Shown here: positions 16,815-25,268 of the stretch, piece by piece
Layout of the letters: the number at the start of each line of letters is the position of its first letter
Numbering within the stretch: position 1 is the stretch's first letter
Source of the DNA: Streptomyces sp. MH60
GTDB taxonomy: Bacteria > Actinomycetota > Actinomycetes > Streptomycetales > Streptomycetaceae
Direction: 5' to 3'
Length of the DNA stretch: 64,000 nt
Assembly (NCBI RefSeq): GCF_002939385.1
Contig: NZ_MULI01000027.1
Location: 17,229 to 81,228, forward strand
The notes under the pieces: model-generated
Told to the model about the DNA's origin: nothing
What the model saw: only the letters and a program-made list of their open reading frames with translations
Database searches by the model: none
Program-made: the position numbers and the translations under genes

Positions 16815-16856
16815 ATCGAGGGGCGGTTTCGGAGAGATCCGAAACCGCCCCTCGAT
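16815..16856 (+). terminator. strong hairpin behind tRNA-Pro copy 1
   Basis: A perfect 19-bp stem (16815-16833 with 16838-16856) closes a GAGA loop and is followed by TTGTTCT. It should terminate tRNA transcription before the Mrp operon. Confidence 0.8.
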
Positions 16857-16914
16857 TGTTCTCCCTGCGGCGTGCCTGGACGCTCGGGCGAGATGCCCGA
16901 TATATCACTGTCGG

Positions 16915-19818
16915 GTGTCCGTGCTCATCCTCTGCCACTTCGCGCTCGCGCTGTTCGCCGCGCCGTTGGTGAGATGGTGCGGAACCCGGGCCTTCCTCGT
17001 GCTGGCCCTGCCGCCCGCCGCGGCGACCGCCTGGGCCGCCACCCGGTGGAGCACGACGGCCGCGGGCGGCGCCGACACCGTCGAGTGGCGCTGGCTGCCG
17101 ACCTACCACGTGGACTGGGCGCTCAGACTGGACGCCCTCGCCGAACTCATGGTGCTGCTCGCCGCGGGCGTGGGCACCCTCGTCCTGGTCTACTGCGCCT
17201 CCTACTTCGACGACCGCTCGCGGCAGCTGGGCAGGTTCGCCGGGAACCTCCTCGCCTTCGCCGGGGCGATGCTCGGCCTGGTCCTCGCCGACGACCTCGT
17301 CCTGCTCTACATCTTCTGGGAACTGACCACCGTTTTCTCCTACCTGCTGATCGGCCAGACCAGCGACCACAAGCGGAACCGGCGCAGCGCCCTGCAGGCC
17401 CTGACGGTCACTGCGCTCGGCGGACTGACCATGCTCGTCGGCCTCCTGCTCCTCGGACACGAGGCGGGCACCTACCGCGTCTCGGCGATCCTCGCCGATC
17501 CGCCGCCCCCGTCGGCGGCGCTGTCCACGGCGGTCGTGCTGATCCTCGTCGGCGCCCTGTCCAAGTCCGCGATCTGGCCCTTCAGCCTCTGGCTGCCCAA
17601 CGCCATGGCCGCCCCCACCCCCGTCAGCGCCTATCTGCACGCCGCCGCGATGGTCAAGGCGGGCGTCTACCTCGTCGCCCGGCTCGCCCCCGCCTTCGCC
17701 GACATCACGCCCTGGCGCCCGCTGCTGCTCGTCCTCGGCTCGGCGACGATGCTGCTGGGCGGCTGGCGGGCGCTGCGGCTGCACGACCTGAAACTCGTCC
17801 TGGCCTACGGCACCGTCAGCCAGCTCGGCTTCCTCACCGTCCTGACCGGTGCGGGCCGCCACGACACCGGCCTCGCCGCCACCGCCATGATCCTCGGGCA
17901 CGCCCTGTTCAAGGCGCCGCTCTTCCTCGTCACCGGCATCGTCGACCACGCCACCGGCACCCGCGACCTGCGCAAGCTCTCCGGACTCGGACGCCGGCTG
18001 CCCGCCGTGTGCGCCGTCGCCGTGATCGCCGGAGCGTCCATGGCCGCGGTGCCGCCGCTGCTCGGCTTCAGTGCCAAGGAGGCCGCCTTCCAGGCGCTCC
18101 TGGACGGGAGCACCGGTGACCGCTGGGCGCTCGCCGCGGCCGTCGTCGGCTCCGCCCTGACCACCGCCTACACCCTGCGCTACCTGTGGGGCGCCTTCGC
18201 CCGCAAGCCCGGCCTGCCCGACACCGACGCACACCGTGTCCGGGCGGCCTTCCTGGCGCCGCCCGCCGTGCTCGCCCTGGCCTGCCTCGTCCTCGGCCCC
18301 GGAGTGTCCTGGCTCCAGGGCCTCCTCGGCACCTACGCCGGGCAGTTTCCGGCGCCCGCCCACCCGTCCCACCTGGCGCTGTGGCACGGCGCGGGCCCCG
18401 CACTCGCCCTGTCCGGCGCGGCCTGGGCGGGCGGCGTCCTGCTGTTCCTCGCCGCGGGCCCCGTCCAACGGGCCGGCCAGGCGGTCGCCTGGCGCTCCGC
18501 GGACCTCGTCTTCGGACGGCTGCTGCTCGCCCTGGAGCGCACCGCCCTGCAGTGCACCGGACTCGTGCAGCGCGGCTCGCTGTCGGTGTACCTGGTGACG
18601 ACCATGAGCGTGGTCCTCGCCGGGCAGATCGCCGTGCTGGTCGCCGACGAACCCTGGAGGGCGGTGCCGGCCCCGCGCCTGTGGGACCACCCGGCCCAGG
18701 CCGCCGTCGCCCTGCTGACCTGCGCGGCGGCCCTGCTGTGCCTGGGGGTGCGGCGCCGGATGAAGGCGGTCGTCTTCGCCGGCCTCACCGGATACGGCAC
18801 CGCGCTGCTCTTCGTCGCGCAGGGCGCGCCCGACCTCGCGCTCACCCAGTTCTGCGTGGAGACCGTCTCGATGATCGTCTTCGTGCTGGTGCTGCGCCGG
18901 ATGCCGGTGCGCTTCGAGGAGAACTTCAGCCGGTGGCGACGCCTGCTGCGGATGCCGGTGGCCCTCGCGGGCGGTGCCGCCGTCGCCGTCGTCGTCTGGA
19001 TCATGGCGGGGCATCGCCGGGGTGACGGCGCGGGAGCGGCGATGGTCGAGGAGACCGCGCACCACGGGCTGAAGGACGTCGTCGCGACGATCCTGGTCGA
19101 CCTGCGCGCCTGGGACACCATGGGCGAGTCCGCGGTCCTCGCGGCCGCCGCGATCGGCGTCACCAGCCTCATCTACCTGCACCGCCGCGCCGACGGCGCC
19201 GAGCAGCCCGTACTGCCGCTGCCCGGGGACCACCCGCACGCCGGGCTGCGCACCGCGTGGCGGGCGAGCCGGTACGAATCGGCGGGCCTGCCCAGCGGCG
19301 ACGAGGGGGCACCCGAGCGGACCTGGCTCGCCGCCAGCGCCACCCTCGCCCCCGAGCGCCGCTCCCTCGTCCTGGAGGTGGTCGCCCGCCTCATCTTCCA
19401 CCCCGTCCTCGTCCTCTCCGTCTACCTGCTGCTGTGCGCGGAGAACCTGCCGGGCGGCGGCTTCGTCGCCGGACTGACCGCGGGCGTCGCCTTCATCGCC
19501 CGCTACCTCGCCGGCGGCCGTCACGAACTCGCCGACGCCGTGCCCTTCAAACCGGGCGTGTTCACCGGCCTCGGCCTGTTCCTGTCCACCGGGGTCGCGC
19601 TCGGCGGCCTCGGCGAGGGCACCGTGCTGCACGGCTGGACCTGGCACGGCCACCTGCCCGTGTGGGGCGACGCCCACCTGTCCACCGCCGTCCTCTTCGA
19701 CTGCGGGGTCTACCTGCTCGTGCTCGGCGTGGTCCTGGACATCGTGCGGGCCCTCGGCGCCCGGATCGACCGCCAGATCGAGCGGGCCGCCCCGCGCCCG
19801 GAGGCGGGCCGCCCATGA
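16915..19818 (+). CDS. mrpA: Na+/H+ antiporter subunit A fused to subunit B
   Basis: A 967-residue multi-span protein. The first two thirds are the ND5-like MrpA domain (YCASYFDDRS, ELTTVFSYLLIG, LWLPNAMAAPTPVSAYLHAAAMVKAG in pieces, with conserved Glu and Lys of the proton path). From about residue 810 an MnhB domain follows (FHPVLVLSVYLLLCAENLPGGG), so MrpB is not a separate gene. The complex exports Na+ for H+ and supports pH and salt tolerance. GTG 16915; a GTG at 16921 is possible. It overlaps mrpC by four bases. Confidence 0.95.
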   Translation: MSVLILCHFALALFAAPLVRWCGTRAFLVLALPPAAATAWAATRWSTTAAGGADTVEWRWLPTYHVDWALRLDALAELMVLLAAGVGTLVLVYCASYFDDRSRQLGRFAGNLLAFAGAMLGLVLADDLVLLYIFWELTTVFSYLLIGQTSDHKRNRRSALQALTVTALGGLTMLVGLLLLGHEAGTYRVSAILADPPPPSAALSTAVVLILVGALSKSAIWPFSLWLPNAMAAPTPVSAYLHAAAMVKAGVYLVARLAPAFADITPWRPLLLVLGSATMLLGGWRALRLHDLKLVLAYGTVSQLGFLTVLTGAGRHDTGLAATAMILGHALFKAPLFLVTGIVDHATGTRDLRKLSGLGRRLPAVCAVAVIAGASMAAVPPLLGFSAKEAAFQALLDGSTGDRWALAAAVVGSALTTAYTLRYLWGAFARKPGLPDTDAHRVRAAFLAPPAVLALACLVLGPGVSWLQGLLGTYAGQFPAPAHPSHLALWHGAGPALALSGAAWAGGVLLFLAAGPVQRAGQAVAWRSADLVFGRLLLALERTALQCTGLVQRGSLSVYLVTTMSVVLAGQIAVLVADEPWRAVPAPRLWDHPAQAAVALLTCAAALLCLGVRRRMKAVVFAGLTGYGTALLFVAQGAPDLALTQFCVETVSMIVFVLVLRRMPVRFEENFSRWRRLLRMPVALAGGAAVAVVVWIMAGHRRGDGAGAAMVEETAHHGLKDVVATILVDLRAWDTMGESAVLAAAAIGVTSLIYLHRRADGAEQPVLPLPGDHPHAGLRTAWRASRYESAGLPSGDEGAPERTWLAASATLAPERRSLVLEVVARLIFHPVLVLSVYLLLCAENLPGGGFVAGLTAGVAFIARYLAGGRHELADAVPFKPGVFTGLGLFLSTGVALGGLGEGTVLHGWTWHGHLPVWGDAHLSTAVLFDCGVYLLVLGVVLDIVRALGARIDRQIERAAPRPEAGRP

Positions 19819-20579
19819 CCGTGAGCCTGTCCCTGCTGGTGGCGGCCGCCGTCCTCAACGCCGTCGGCGCGAGCCTGCTGCTGACCCGGTCGCTGACCCG
19901 GATCCTGCTCGGCGCCGTCGTCCTCGGCAACGGCGTCAACCTGCTGGTGCTCGCCTCCACGGGAAGCGCGGGCGACGCGCCGCTGCTCTACCCGCACATC
20001 ATCCGCAACCGCGTCACCGACCCGCTGCCCCAGGCCATCGCCCTGACCGCGATCGTCATCACCCTCGCCACCACCGCCTTCCTGCTCGCCATGGCCTACC
20101 GCAGCCACCAGGTCACCGGCTCCGACGAGATCAGCGACGACACCGAGGACCGGCTGGTCGCCCTGCGCGCCGAGTTCCTCCACCGGCGCGGCGAACTCCG
20201 CGACCGCTACCGCGAGGCCCGCGCCGAGGACGGCGGCGCCGACGCCGAGCAGCGCGCCCGCTACCGCGCCGCCCGCAAACGGCTGCGCCGCAGGGTCCGC
20301 GAGGAACGCGCCTACCAGGCCCGCGCCAACGACGTCTCCGGGAACCTCTGGAACGACATCCTCGGCGCCGACCCCGAGGACTACCGGGAGGGCCGCGAGC
20401 TGGGCTCCACCGACGCGGCCGGCCGCCCCGGACCCGCCCCGGCCCGCGTCGCCGGGCCCTCCAACGACCCCGAGGAGACCGGCCGCGAACCCGACTCGCT
20501 CCCCGGCGAGGACTCCTGCCACCCGCCGCCCGACCAGCCCGACGACCCCGCGGGCGCCGGCACGGAAGGAACCAGGTGA
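19815..20579 (+). CDS. mrpC: Na+/H+ antiporter subunit C with long C-terminal tail
   Basis: The first 110 residues form the NuoK-like MrpC with three membrane helices (LLGAVVLGNGVNLLVL; PLPQAIALTAIVITLATTAF). The remaining 140 residues, after SHQVTGSDEISDD, are highly charged (Arg-rich helix about 120-170, then Pro/Asp/Glu-rich) and likely cytoplasmic. MrpC normally ends at about 110-130 residues, so the tail is an addition of unknown role. The ATG overlaps the mrpA stop and the stop overlaps mrpD. Confidence 0.93.
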   Translation: MTVSLSLLVAAAVLNAVGASLLLTRSLTRILLGAVVLGNGVNLLVLASTGSAGDAPLLYPHIIRNRVTDPLPQAIALTAIVITLATTAFLLAMAYRSHQVTGSDEISDDTEDRLVALRAEFLHRRGELRDRYREARAEDGGADAEQRARYRAARKRLRRRVREERAYQARANDVSGNLWNDILGADPEDYREGRELGSTDAAGRPGPAPARVAGPSNDPEETGREPDSLPGEDSCHPPPDQPDDPAGAGTEGTR

Positions 20580-22219
20580 ACGCGCTCGTCCCGCTCCCCG
20601 TCCTGCTGCCCCTGTGCGTCACGGGCCTGAAGCTGGCCATCGGACCCCGGCTGCACCGGTTCCAGCGCTTCATCAGCCTCGCCGTGCTCGGCGCGGTCCT
20701 GGTGCTCTCCGTGATGCTCATGGTCGCCGCCGACCGCCACGGCCCGCTCAGCGTGCACCTCGGCGACTTCGCGCCGCCGGTCGGCATCACCCTGGTCGCC
20801 GACCGGCTGGCGGGCCTGATGCTCACCGTCTCCAGCGCCGTCACCCTGCTCGTCCTCGTGTACTCGCTGGGCCAGGGCATGGCCGACCGCGACGACCAGG
20901 CGCCGGTCGGTGTCTTCCACCCCGCCTACCTCATCCTCGTGGCGGGCGTCTCCTGCACCTTCCTCGCCGGAGACCTCGTCAACCTCTACGTCGGCTTCGA
21001 GATCATGCTCGTCGCGAGCTTCGTGCTGCTCACCATCGGCGGCACCGCGACCCGTATCCGGGCCGGGTCGACGTACGTGATCGTCTCGCTGTTCTCCTCC
21101 GTGCTCTTCCTGGTCGCCATCGCGATGACCTACGCGGTGGCGGGCACCGTGAACTTCGCCCAGCTCGCCGGGCGGCTGCAGGAGGTGCCGCTCGGGGCGC
21201 GCACCCTGCTGGAGGCGATGCTGCTGACGGTCTTCGCGATCAAGGCGGCGGTGTTCCCGCTCGCGGCCTGGCTGCCCGACTCCTACCCGACCGCGCCCGC
21301 ACCGGTCACCGCGGTCTTCGCCGGGCTGCTGACCAAGGTCGGCGTGTACTCGATGCTGCGCACCCAGACCCTGCTCTTCCCCGGCCACCGCCTCGGCGAC
21401 CTGCTGATGCTCGCCGCACTCGCCTCCATGGCCGTCGGCATCCTCGGCGCCGTCGCCCAGACCGACCTGAAACGGGTGCTGTCCTTCACCCTCATCAGTC
21501 ACATCGGCTACATGGTCTTCGGTGTCGCGCTCGCCGGGCGCGGCTCGATCGCCGGGGCGATCGTGTACGTCGCCCACCACATCACCGTGCAGACCACCCT
21601 GTTCCTCGTCGCCGGGCTCATCGAGCGGCGCGACGGCACCACGGAACTCACCCGCCTCGGCGGGCTGGCGAAGGCGGCGCCGCTGCTCGCCGTGCTGTTC
21701 TTCGTGCCCGCCATGAACCTCGCGGGCATCCCGCCGCTGTCCGGCTTCATCGGCAAGCTCGGCCTGATGCGGGCAGGCGTCGCCGACGGCGGCGGCTGGG
21801 CCTGGGCACTCGTCGCCGGGTCCGCCGCCACCAGCCTGCTCACCCTCTACGTCATGGCGAAGGTCTGGAACCTCGCGTTCTGGCGCGACGCGCCGCCCGG
21901 CGCCGAGGAGGAGGGCGTGGTGCTGGAGTCCGCCGAGGACGAGGAGCCGGACGACGAACCGGACGACGAGGAACGGCCGACCGGCTCGGGGAGCGGGCTG
22001 CCGGTGCCCGCGGGCGCCGTGGTCGCCGCGGGCTTCCTGGGGCAGTCCATCACCACCAGCAAACGGCTGCCCTGGCCGATGCTGGTGGCCACCGGCGCCG
22101 CCGTCGCCCTCGGCCTGTCGTACACCGTACTCGGCGGTCCCCTCACCACCTTCACCCAGGCCGCCGCCACCGAACTCCTCGCCCGCACCCCCTACATCGA
22201 GGCGGTGCTCGGCCGGTGA
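20576..22219 (+). CDS. mrpD: Na+/H+ antiporter subunit D
   Basis: A 547-residue ND2/ND4-like proton-channel subunit with about 14 helices; GDLVNLYVGFEIMLVASF carries the conserved Glu, and FAIKAAVFPLAAWLPDSYPTAP (in two parts) the conserved Lys and Pro. An acidic insertion of about 30 residues near 442-470 (EEEG...EDEEPDDEPDDEE) separates the last helices and is not typical. GTG start overlaps mrpC. Confidence 0.95.
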   Translation: MNALVPLPVLLPLCVTGLKLAIGPRLHRFQRFISLAVLGAVLVLSVMLMVAADRHGPLSVHLGDFAPPVGITLVADRLAGLMLTVSSAVTLLVLVYSLGQGMADRDDQAPVGVFHPAYLILVAGVSCTFLAGDLVNLYVGFEIMLVASFVLLTIGGTATRIRAGSTYVIVSLFSSVLFLVAIAMTYAVAGTVNFAQLAGRLQEVPLGARTLLEAMLLTVFAIKAAVFPLAAWLPDSYPTAPAPVTAVFAGLLTKVGVYSMLRTQTLLFPGHRLGDLLMLAALASMAVGILGAVAQTDLKRVLSFTLISHIGYMVFGVALAGRGSIAGAIVYVAHHITVQTTLFLVAGLIERRDGTTELTRLGGLAKAAPLLAVLFFVPAMNLAGIPPLSGFIGKLGLMRAGVADGGGWAWALVAGSAATSLLTLYVMAKVWNLAFWRDAPPGAEEEGVVLESAEDEEPDDEPDDEERPTGSGSGLPVPAGAVVAAGFLGQSITTSKRLPWPMLVATGAAVALGLSYTVLGGPLTTFTQAAATELLARTPYIEAVLGR

Positions 22220-22815
22220 GCAACCTCTTCCGCGACCGTTCCCCCTACAGCTGGTCCTTCCGCGTCGGCCGCGGGCGACGCGTGCTCGACCTGCCGCTCG
22301 TCGGCTGGCTCACCGTCATCTGGATCCTGCTGTGGGGCACCCCGTCCTGGGCCAACCTCGTCAACGGCGTTCTCGTCGCGGTCTGCCTGTGCCTGGCCTT
22401 CCCGCTGCCCGCCGTGGACATCGGCCTCAGGCTGCGCCCCCTGGGCATCCTGCGCCTGGCGGCCTACCTGCTGTACGACATGTTCTCCTCCAGCGTCGAG
22501 GTCACCCGGCAGATTTTCGCCAAGGGCCCCTACCAGGCGGCGGTCGTGGCCGTCCCGCTGCGGGTGCGCAGCGATCTGATGCTCACGGCCACCGCCGTCG
22601 CCGTCTCCAACGTCCCCGGCGGCTCCGTGATCGAGGTGCGCCGGTCGACGGCCACCCTGTTCCTGCACGTCCTCGACGCGGCCAACCCCGGCGAGATCGA
22701 GGGCGCCCAGCGGCAGGTGTGGCGCATGGAGGAACTCGTCGCCCGGGCCTTCGGCACCGCCAAGGACATCGCCGACGCCGCCCGCCCCGTACCGGAAGGT
22801 GACCCCTCGCCGTGA
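22216..22815 (+). CDS. mrpE: Na+/H+ antiporter subunit E
   Basis: A 199-residue MrpE protein. Two N-terminal hydrophobic stretches are followed by YLLYDMFSSSVEV and the soluble domain with LTATAVAVSNVPGGSVIEV, both characteristic. GTG start at 22216 overlaps the mrpD stop. Needed for assembly of the antiporter; not itself an ion channel. Confidence 0.93.
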   Translation: MSNLFRDRSPYSWSFRVGRGRRVLDLPLVGWLTVIWILLWGTPSWANLVNGVLVAVCLCLAFPLPAVDIGLRLRPLGILRLAAYLLYDMFSSSVEVTRQIFAKGPYQAAVVAVPLRVRSDLMLTATAVAVSNVPGGSVIEVRRSTATLFLHVLDAANPGEIEGAQRQVWRMEELVARAFGTAKDIADAARPVPEGDPSP

Positions 22816-23129
22816 CCACCCTGCACGCGGTCGAAGACGCGCTGCTCGTCGCCGCGCTCGCGATGATCCTCGTCGCCGGCGCACTGCTGCTGTACCGCAT
22901 CTGGTACGGCCCCTCGATGCTGGACCGCGCCGTCGCGCTGGACGTGGCCGCGGCGCTCATCATCGCCGGCATCGGCGTCAAGGCCGCCCACGACCGCGAC
23001 TCCTTCTACTTCCCCGTGATGCTGGTGCTCGCCTTCCTCGGGTTCACCGGCTCGGTGGGCATCGCCCGCTTCATCGCCGTACGCGACCGGCCCTCCGTGC
23101 GGGCGGACGGCCGGCAGGACCACCGGTGA
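22812..23129 (+). CDS. mrpF: Na+/H+ antiporter subunit F
   Basis: A 105-residue protein with three hydrophobic helices. LYRIWYGPSMLDRAVALDV is the typical MrpF cytoplasmic loop. GTG start overlaps mrpE, stop overlaps mrpG. Confidence 0.93.
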   Translation: MTTLHAVEDALLVAALAMILVAGALLLYRIWYGPSMLDRAVALDVAAALIIAGIGVKAAHDRDSFYFPVMLVLAFLGFTGSVGIARFIAVRDRPSVRADGRQDHR

Positions 23130-23491
23130 ACGCCTGGGCCCGGGCCGCCGACCTGGCCGGAACCGTCCTGCTGTTCCTCGGCTGCCTGCAGTGCCTCCTC
23201 GGCGTGATCGGGATGCTCCGCTTCCCCGACGTGCTCTCCCGCAGCCACGCCGCCACCAAGCCGCAGACCCTCGGGATGCTCCTCGTCCTGGCCGGGGTGG
23301 CGCTGAGGCTGCGCCACGGCACCGACGTGGGCACCCTCGCGCTCATCGCCTTCTTCCAGTTCCTCACCAGCCCGGTCGCTTCCCACCTGGTGGCCCGCTC
23401 CGCCTACCGCACCGGGCAGACGGGGTCCCGGGGCCTGCTCAGGGACGACCTGGACCCGCAGCTCAGCGACGGGCGACGGCCGGAGGAGTGA
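23126..23491 (+). CDS. mrpG: Na+/H+ antiporter subunit G
   Basis: A 121-residue protein; the segment GVIGMLRFPDVLSRSHAATKPQTLG is diagnostic when read in its two halves, and three membrane helices are visible. It ends the operon. The GTG at 23126 overlaps mrpF. The next gene is convergent and only 19 bases away. Confidence 0.94.
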   Translation: MNAWARAADLAGTVLLFLGCLQCLLGVIGMLRFPDVLSRSHAATKPQTLGMLLVLAGVALRLRHGTDVGTLALIAFFQFLTSPVASHLVARSAYRTGQTGSRGLLRDDLDPQLSDGRRPEE

Positions 23492-23510
23492 CCCCGGGGG
23501 CCGGGAGCGT

Positions 23511-24047
23511 TCAGTCCACGCAGCCCACGTGCGCCAGCGCCTGCTTCAGCAGCACCCCGTGGCCGCCCGGCATCTCGCCGCGCACCGCCTCGGACAGGGC
23601 CTCGCGCGGATCGAACCAGACCAGGTCGAGGGCGTCCTGGCGCGGCCGGCAGTCACCGGTCACCGGCACGACGTAGGCGAGCGAGACCGCGTGCTGCCGG
23701 GGGTCGTGGTACGGCGTGACACCGTGCGTCGGGAAGTACTCGGCCACCGTGAACGGCTGGAGCGAGGACGGCACCCGGGGCAGTGCCACCGGGCCGAGGT
23801 CCTTCTCCAGGTGGCGCAGCAGGGCGTCCCGCACCCGCTCGTGGTGCAGCACCCGGCCGGAGACCAGCGTCCGGCTGACCGTCCCGTCGGGCCCGATGCG
23901 CAGGAGCAGGCCGACGCTGGTGACTTCGCCGCTGTCGTCCACCCGCACGGGCACGGCCTCGACGTACAGGATCGGCATACGGGCGCGCGCCATTTCGAGT
24001 TCGTCGCTCGTCAGCCAGCCCGGCGTGGTTTCGGTCATGTCAGACAT
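23511..24047 (-). CDS. NUDIX-fold protein (DUF4916 type)
   Basis: A 178-residue protein with the NUDIX-like fold: strands around YVEAVPVRVDDSG, GRVLHHERVRDALLRHLEKDLG in the place of the nudix helix, and AVSLAYVVPVTGD. The canonical GX5EX7REUXEEXGU box is degenerate, so pyrophosphohydrolase activity is doubtful. I recall this as the actinobacterial DUF4916 group. Monocistronic, convergent with the Mrp operon. Confidence 0.72.
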   Translation of the reverse strand: MSDMTETTPGWLTSDELEMARARMPILYVEAVPVRVDDSGEVTSVGLLLRIGPDGTVSRTLVSGRVLHHERVRDALLRHLEKDLGPVALPRVPSSLQPFTVAEYFPTHGVTPYHDPRQHAVSLAYVVPVTGDCRPRQDALDLVWFDPREALSEAVRGEMPGGHGVLLKQALAHVGCVD

Positions 24048-24118
24048 CGCTTGATCATACTTTCAGCCGTTCGTACTTCCTGGGCGGCGCTCCGGGACTG
24101 TGACCCGTCCCACGCCGC

Positions 24119-25267
24119 TCAGCCGTCGTCCGCCGGACCGCCGGGCAGCCGGTAGACCCGCCGGGCGTTGTCCCGTCCCGTCCAGCGGGCCAGGCGCAGC
24201 GCGTCCGGCAGGGACAGCTCGTCGGCGTCCAGCCGCTCCTGCAGCAGTCCGGTCAGTCCCCGCCGGAAGGCCAGCGCCCCCAGGTAGTGGAACTCGGCCG
24301 GCCCGTAGGCGTCGGAGCTGTACAGCAGCTTGCGGAACGGGGTGATCTCCAGTGCCTCGGCGAGGATCGAGCCCGCCCGCGCGGGACCGACGTGGTGCAG
24401 GGTGAGCCCCACGTCGAGGTACACCCGCTCGAAGACCGCGGACAGATAGGCCGCCTGGCGCTGGTAGGGCCAGCAGTGCAGCAGCAGGACCGGGATGGTG
24501 CCGGCGGTCAGATGCAGCCAGTCGGTCAGCAGGGTGGGGTCCACCCGGTGCAGGCGGATGTCGCTGTCGCCGAACCCCGTGTGCAGTTGCAGCGGGCGCC
24601 CGAGGTCCACGGCGGTCCACAGCAGGTGTCTCGTCAGCACCGGATCGTCGAGTCGGCCGCCGCCGCGCGCCAGCCAGCGCCGGGCGGCCTCGGTGACCTC
24701 GCCGGGCGCGGGACGGGCCGGATCCAGGTCGAAGCCGGTCCGGTAGGCCGCCACCGACTTGACGCCCACCACGCCGGGCTGCCGCACCGCCTCCCACGCC
24801 GCGGCGCGGAACGCCCGGGCGTAGGCGTCCGGTTCCACCCCGGCCGCCGCCACCGCCTCCGCGACCCCCTCCAGCCGGACCACCTCGTACGCCCTGGCGC
24901 CCGCCGCCTGGGCCAGCTCGGCCGGAGCGGTCACGCGGTGCGGGGCGTATCCCGTGTCCACACAGAACACGCCGGTCCGCGCGGCCCGCAGGAACCGCCG
25001 GTTGACCTCGGCGGCGCCCAGTTCCGACCGACGGGCCAGGTACACGTCGGCGGGGGAGTGGCGCGGCAGACCCAGCAGGGGCGCGCAGTGGCGGCGCACG
25101 GCCAGGCCGACGGGGCTGTCGAAGGGGGAGACGCCGGGCCACGCCTCGCCCTCGGTGAGCAGGGACTCGAAGCCCGCCCGGTCCAGGTCGTCGGTGACGG
25201 CGCCGTGGCAGTGGTGGTCCACCAGCTCCAGCGCGGCGAGCCGCTCGTGCACGGGCCCGGCGGCCAT
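24119..25267 (-). CDS. amidohydrolase-family protein paired with a glutamine-synthetase-like ligase
   Basis: A 382-residue TIM-barrel amidohydrolase. VDHHCHG near residue 17 supplies two metal-binding histidines, QLHTGFGDSD another, LLHCWP a further one, and SSDAYGP the late Asp. The start lies one base after the stop of the upstream ligase, so the two are translationally coupled. The pair corresponds to the two halves of fungal FluG-type fusion proteins. A gamma-glutamyl-amide hydrolase role in polyamine or amine use is my inference. Confidence 0.82.
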   Translation of the reverse strand: MAAGPVHERLAALELVDHHCHGAVTDDLDRAGFESLLTEGEAWPGVSPFDSPVGLAVRRHCAPLLGLPRHSPADVYLARRSELGAAEVNRRFLRAARTGVFCVDTGYAPHRVTAPAELAQAAGARAYEVVRLEGVAEAVAAAGVEPDAYARAFRAAAWEAVRQPGVVGVKSVAAYRTGFDLDPARPAPGEVTEAARRWLARGGGRLDDPVLTRHLLWTAVDLGRPLQLHTGFGDSDIRLHRVDPTLLTDWLHLTAGTIPVLLLHCWPYQRQAAYLSAVFERVYLDVGLTLHHVGPARAGSILAEALEITPFRKLLYSSDAYGPAEFHYLGALAFRRGLTGLLQERLDADELSLPDALRLARWTGRDNARRVYRLPGGPADDG

Positions 25268-25268
25268 C

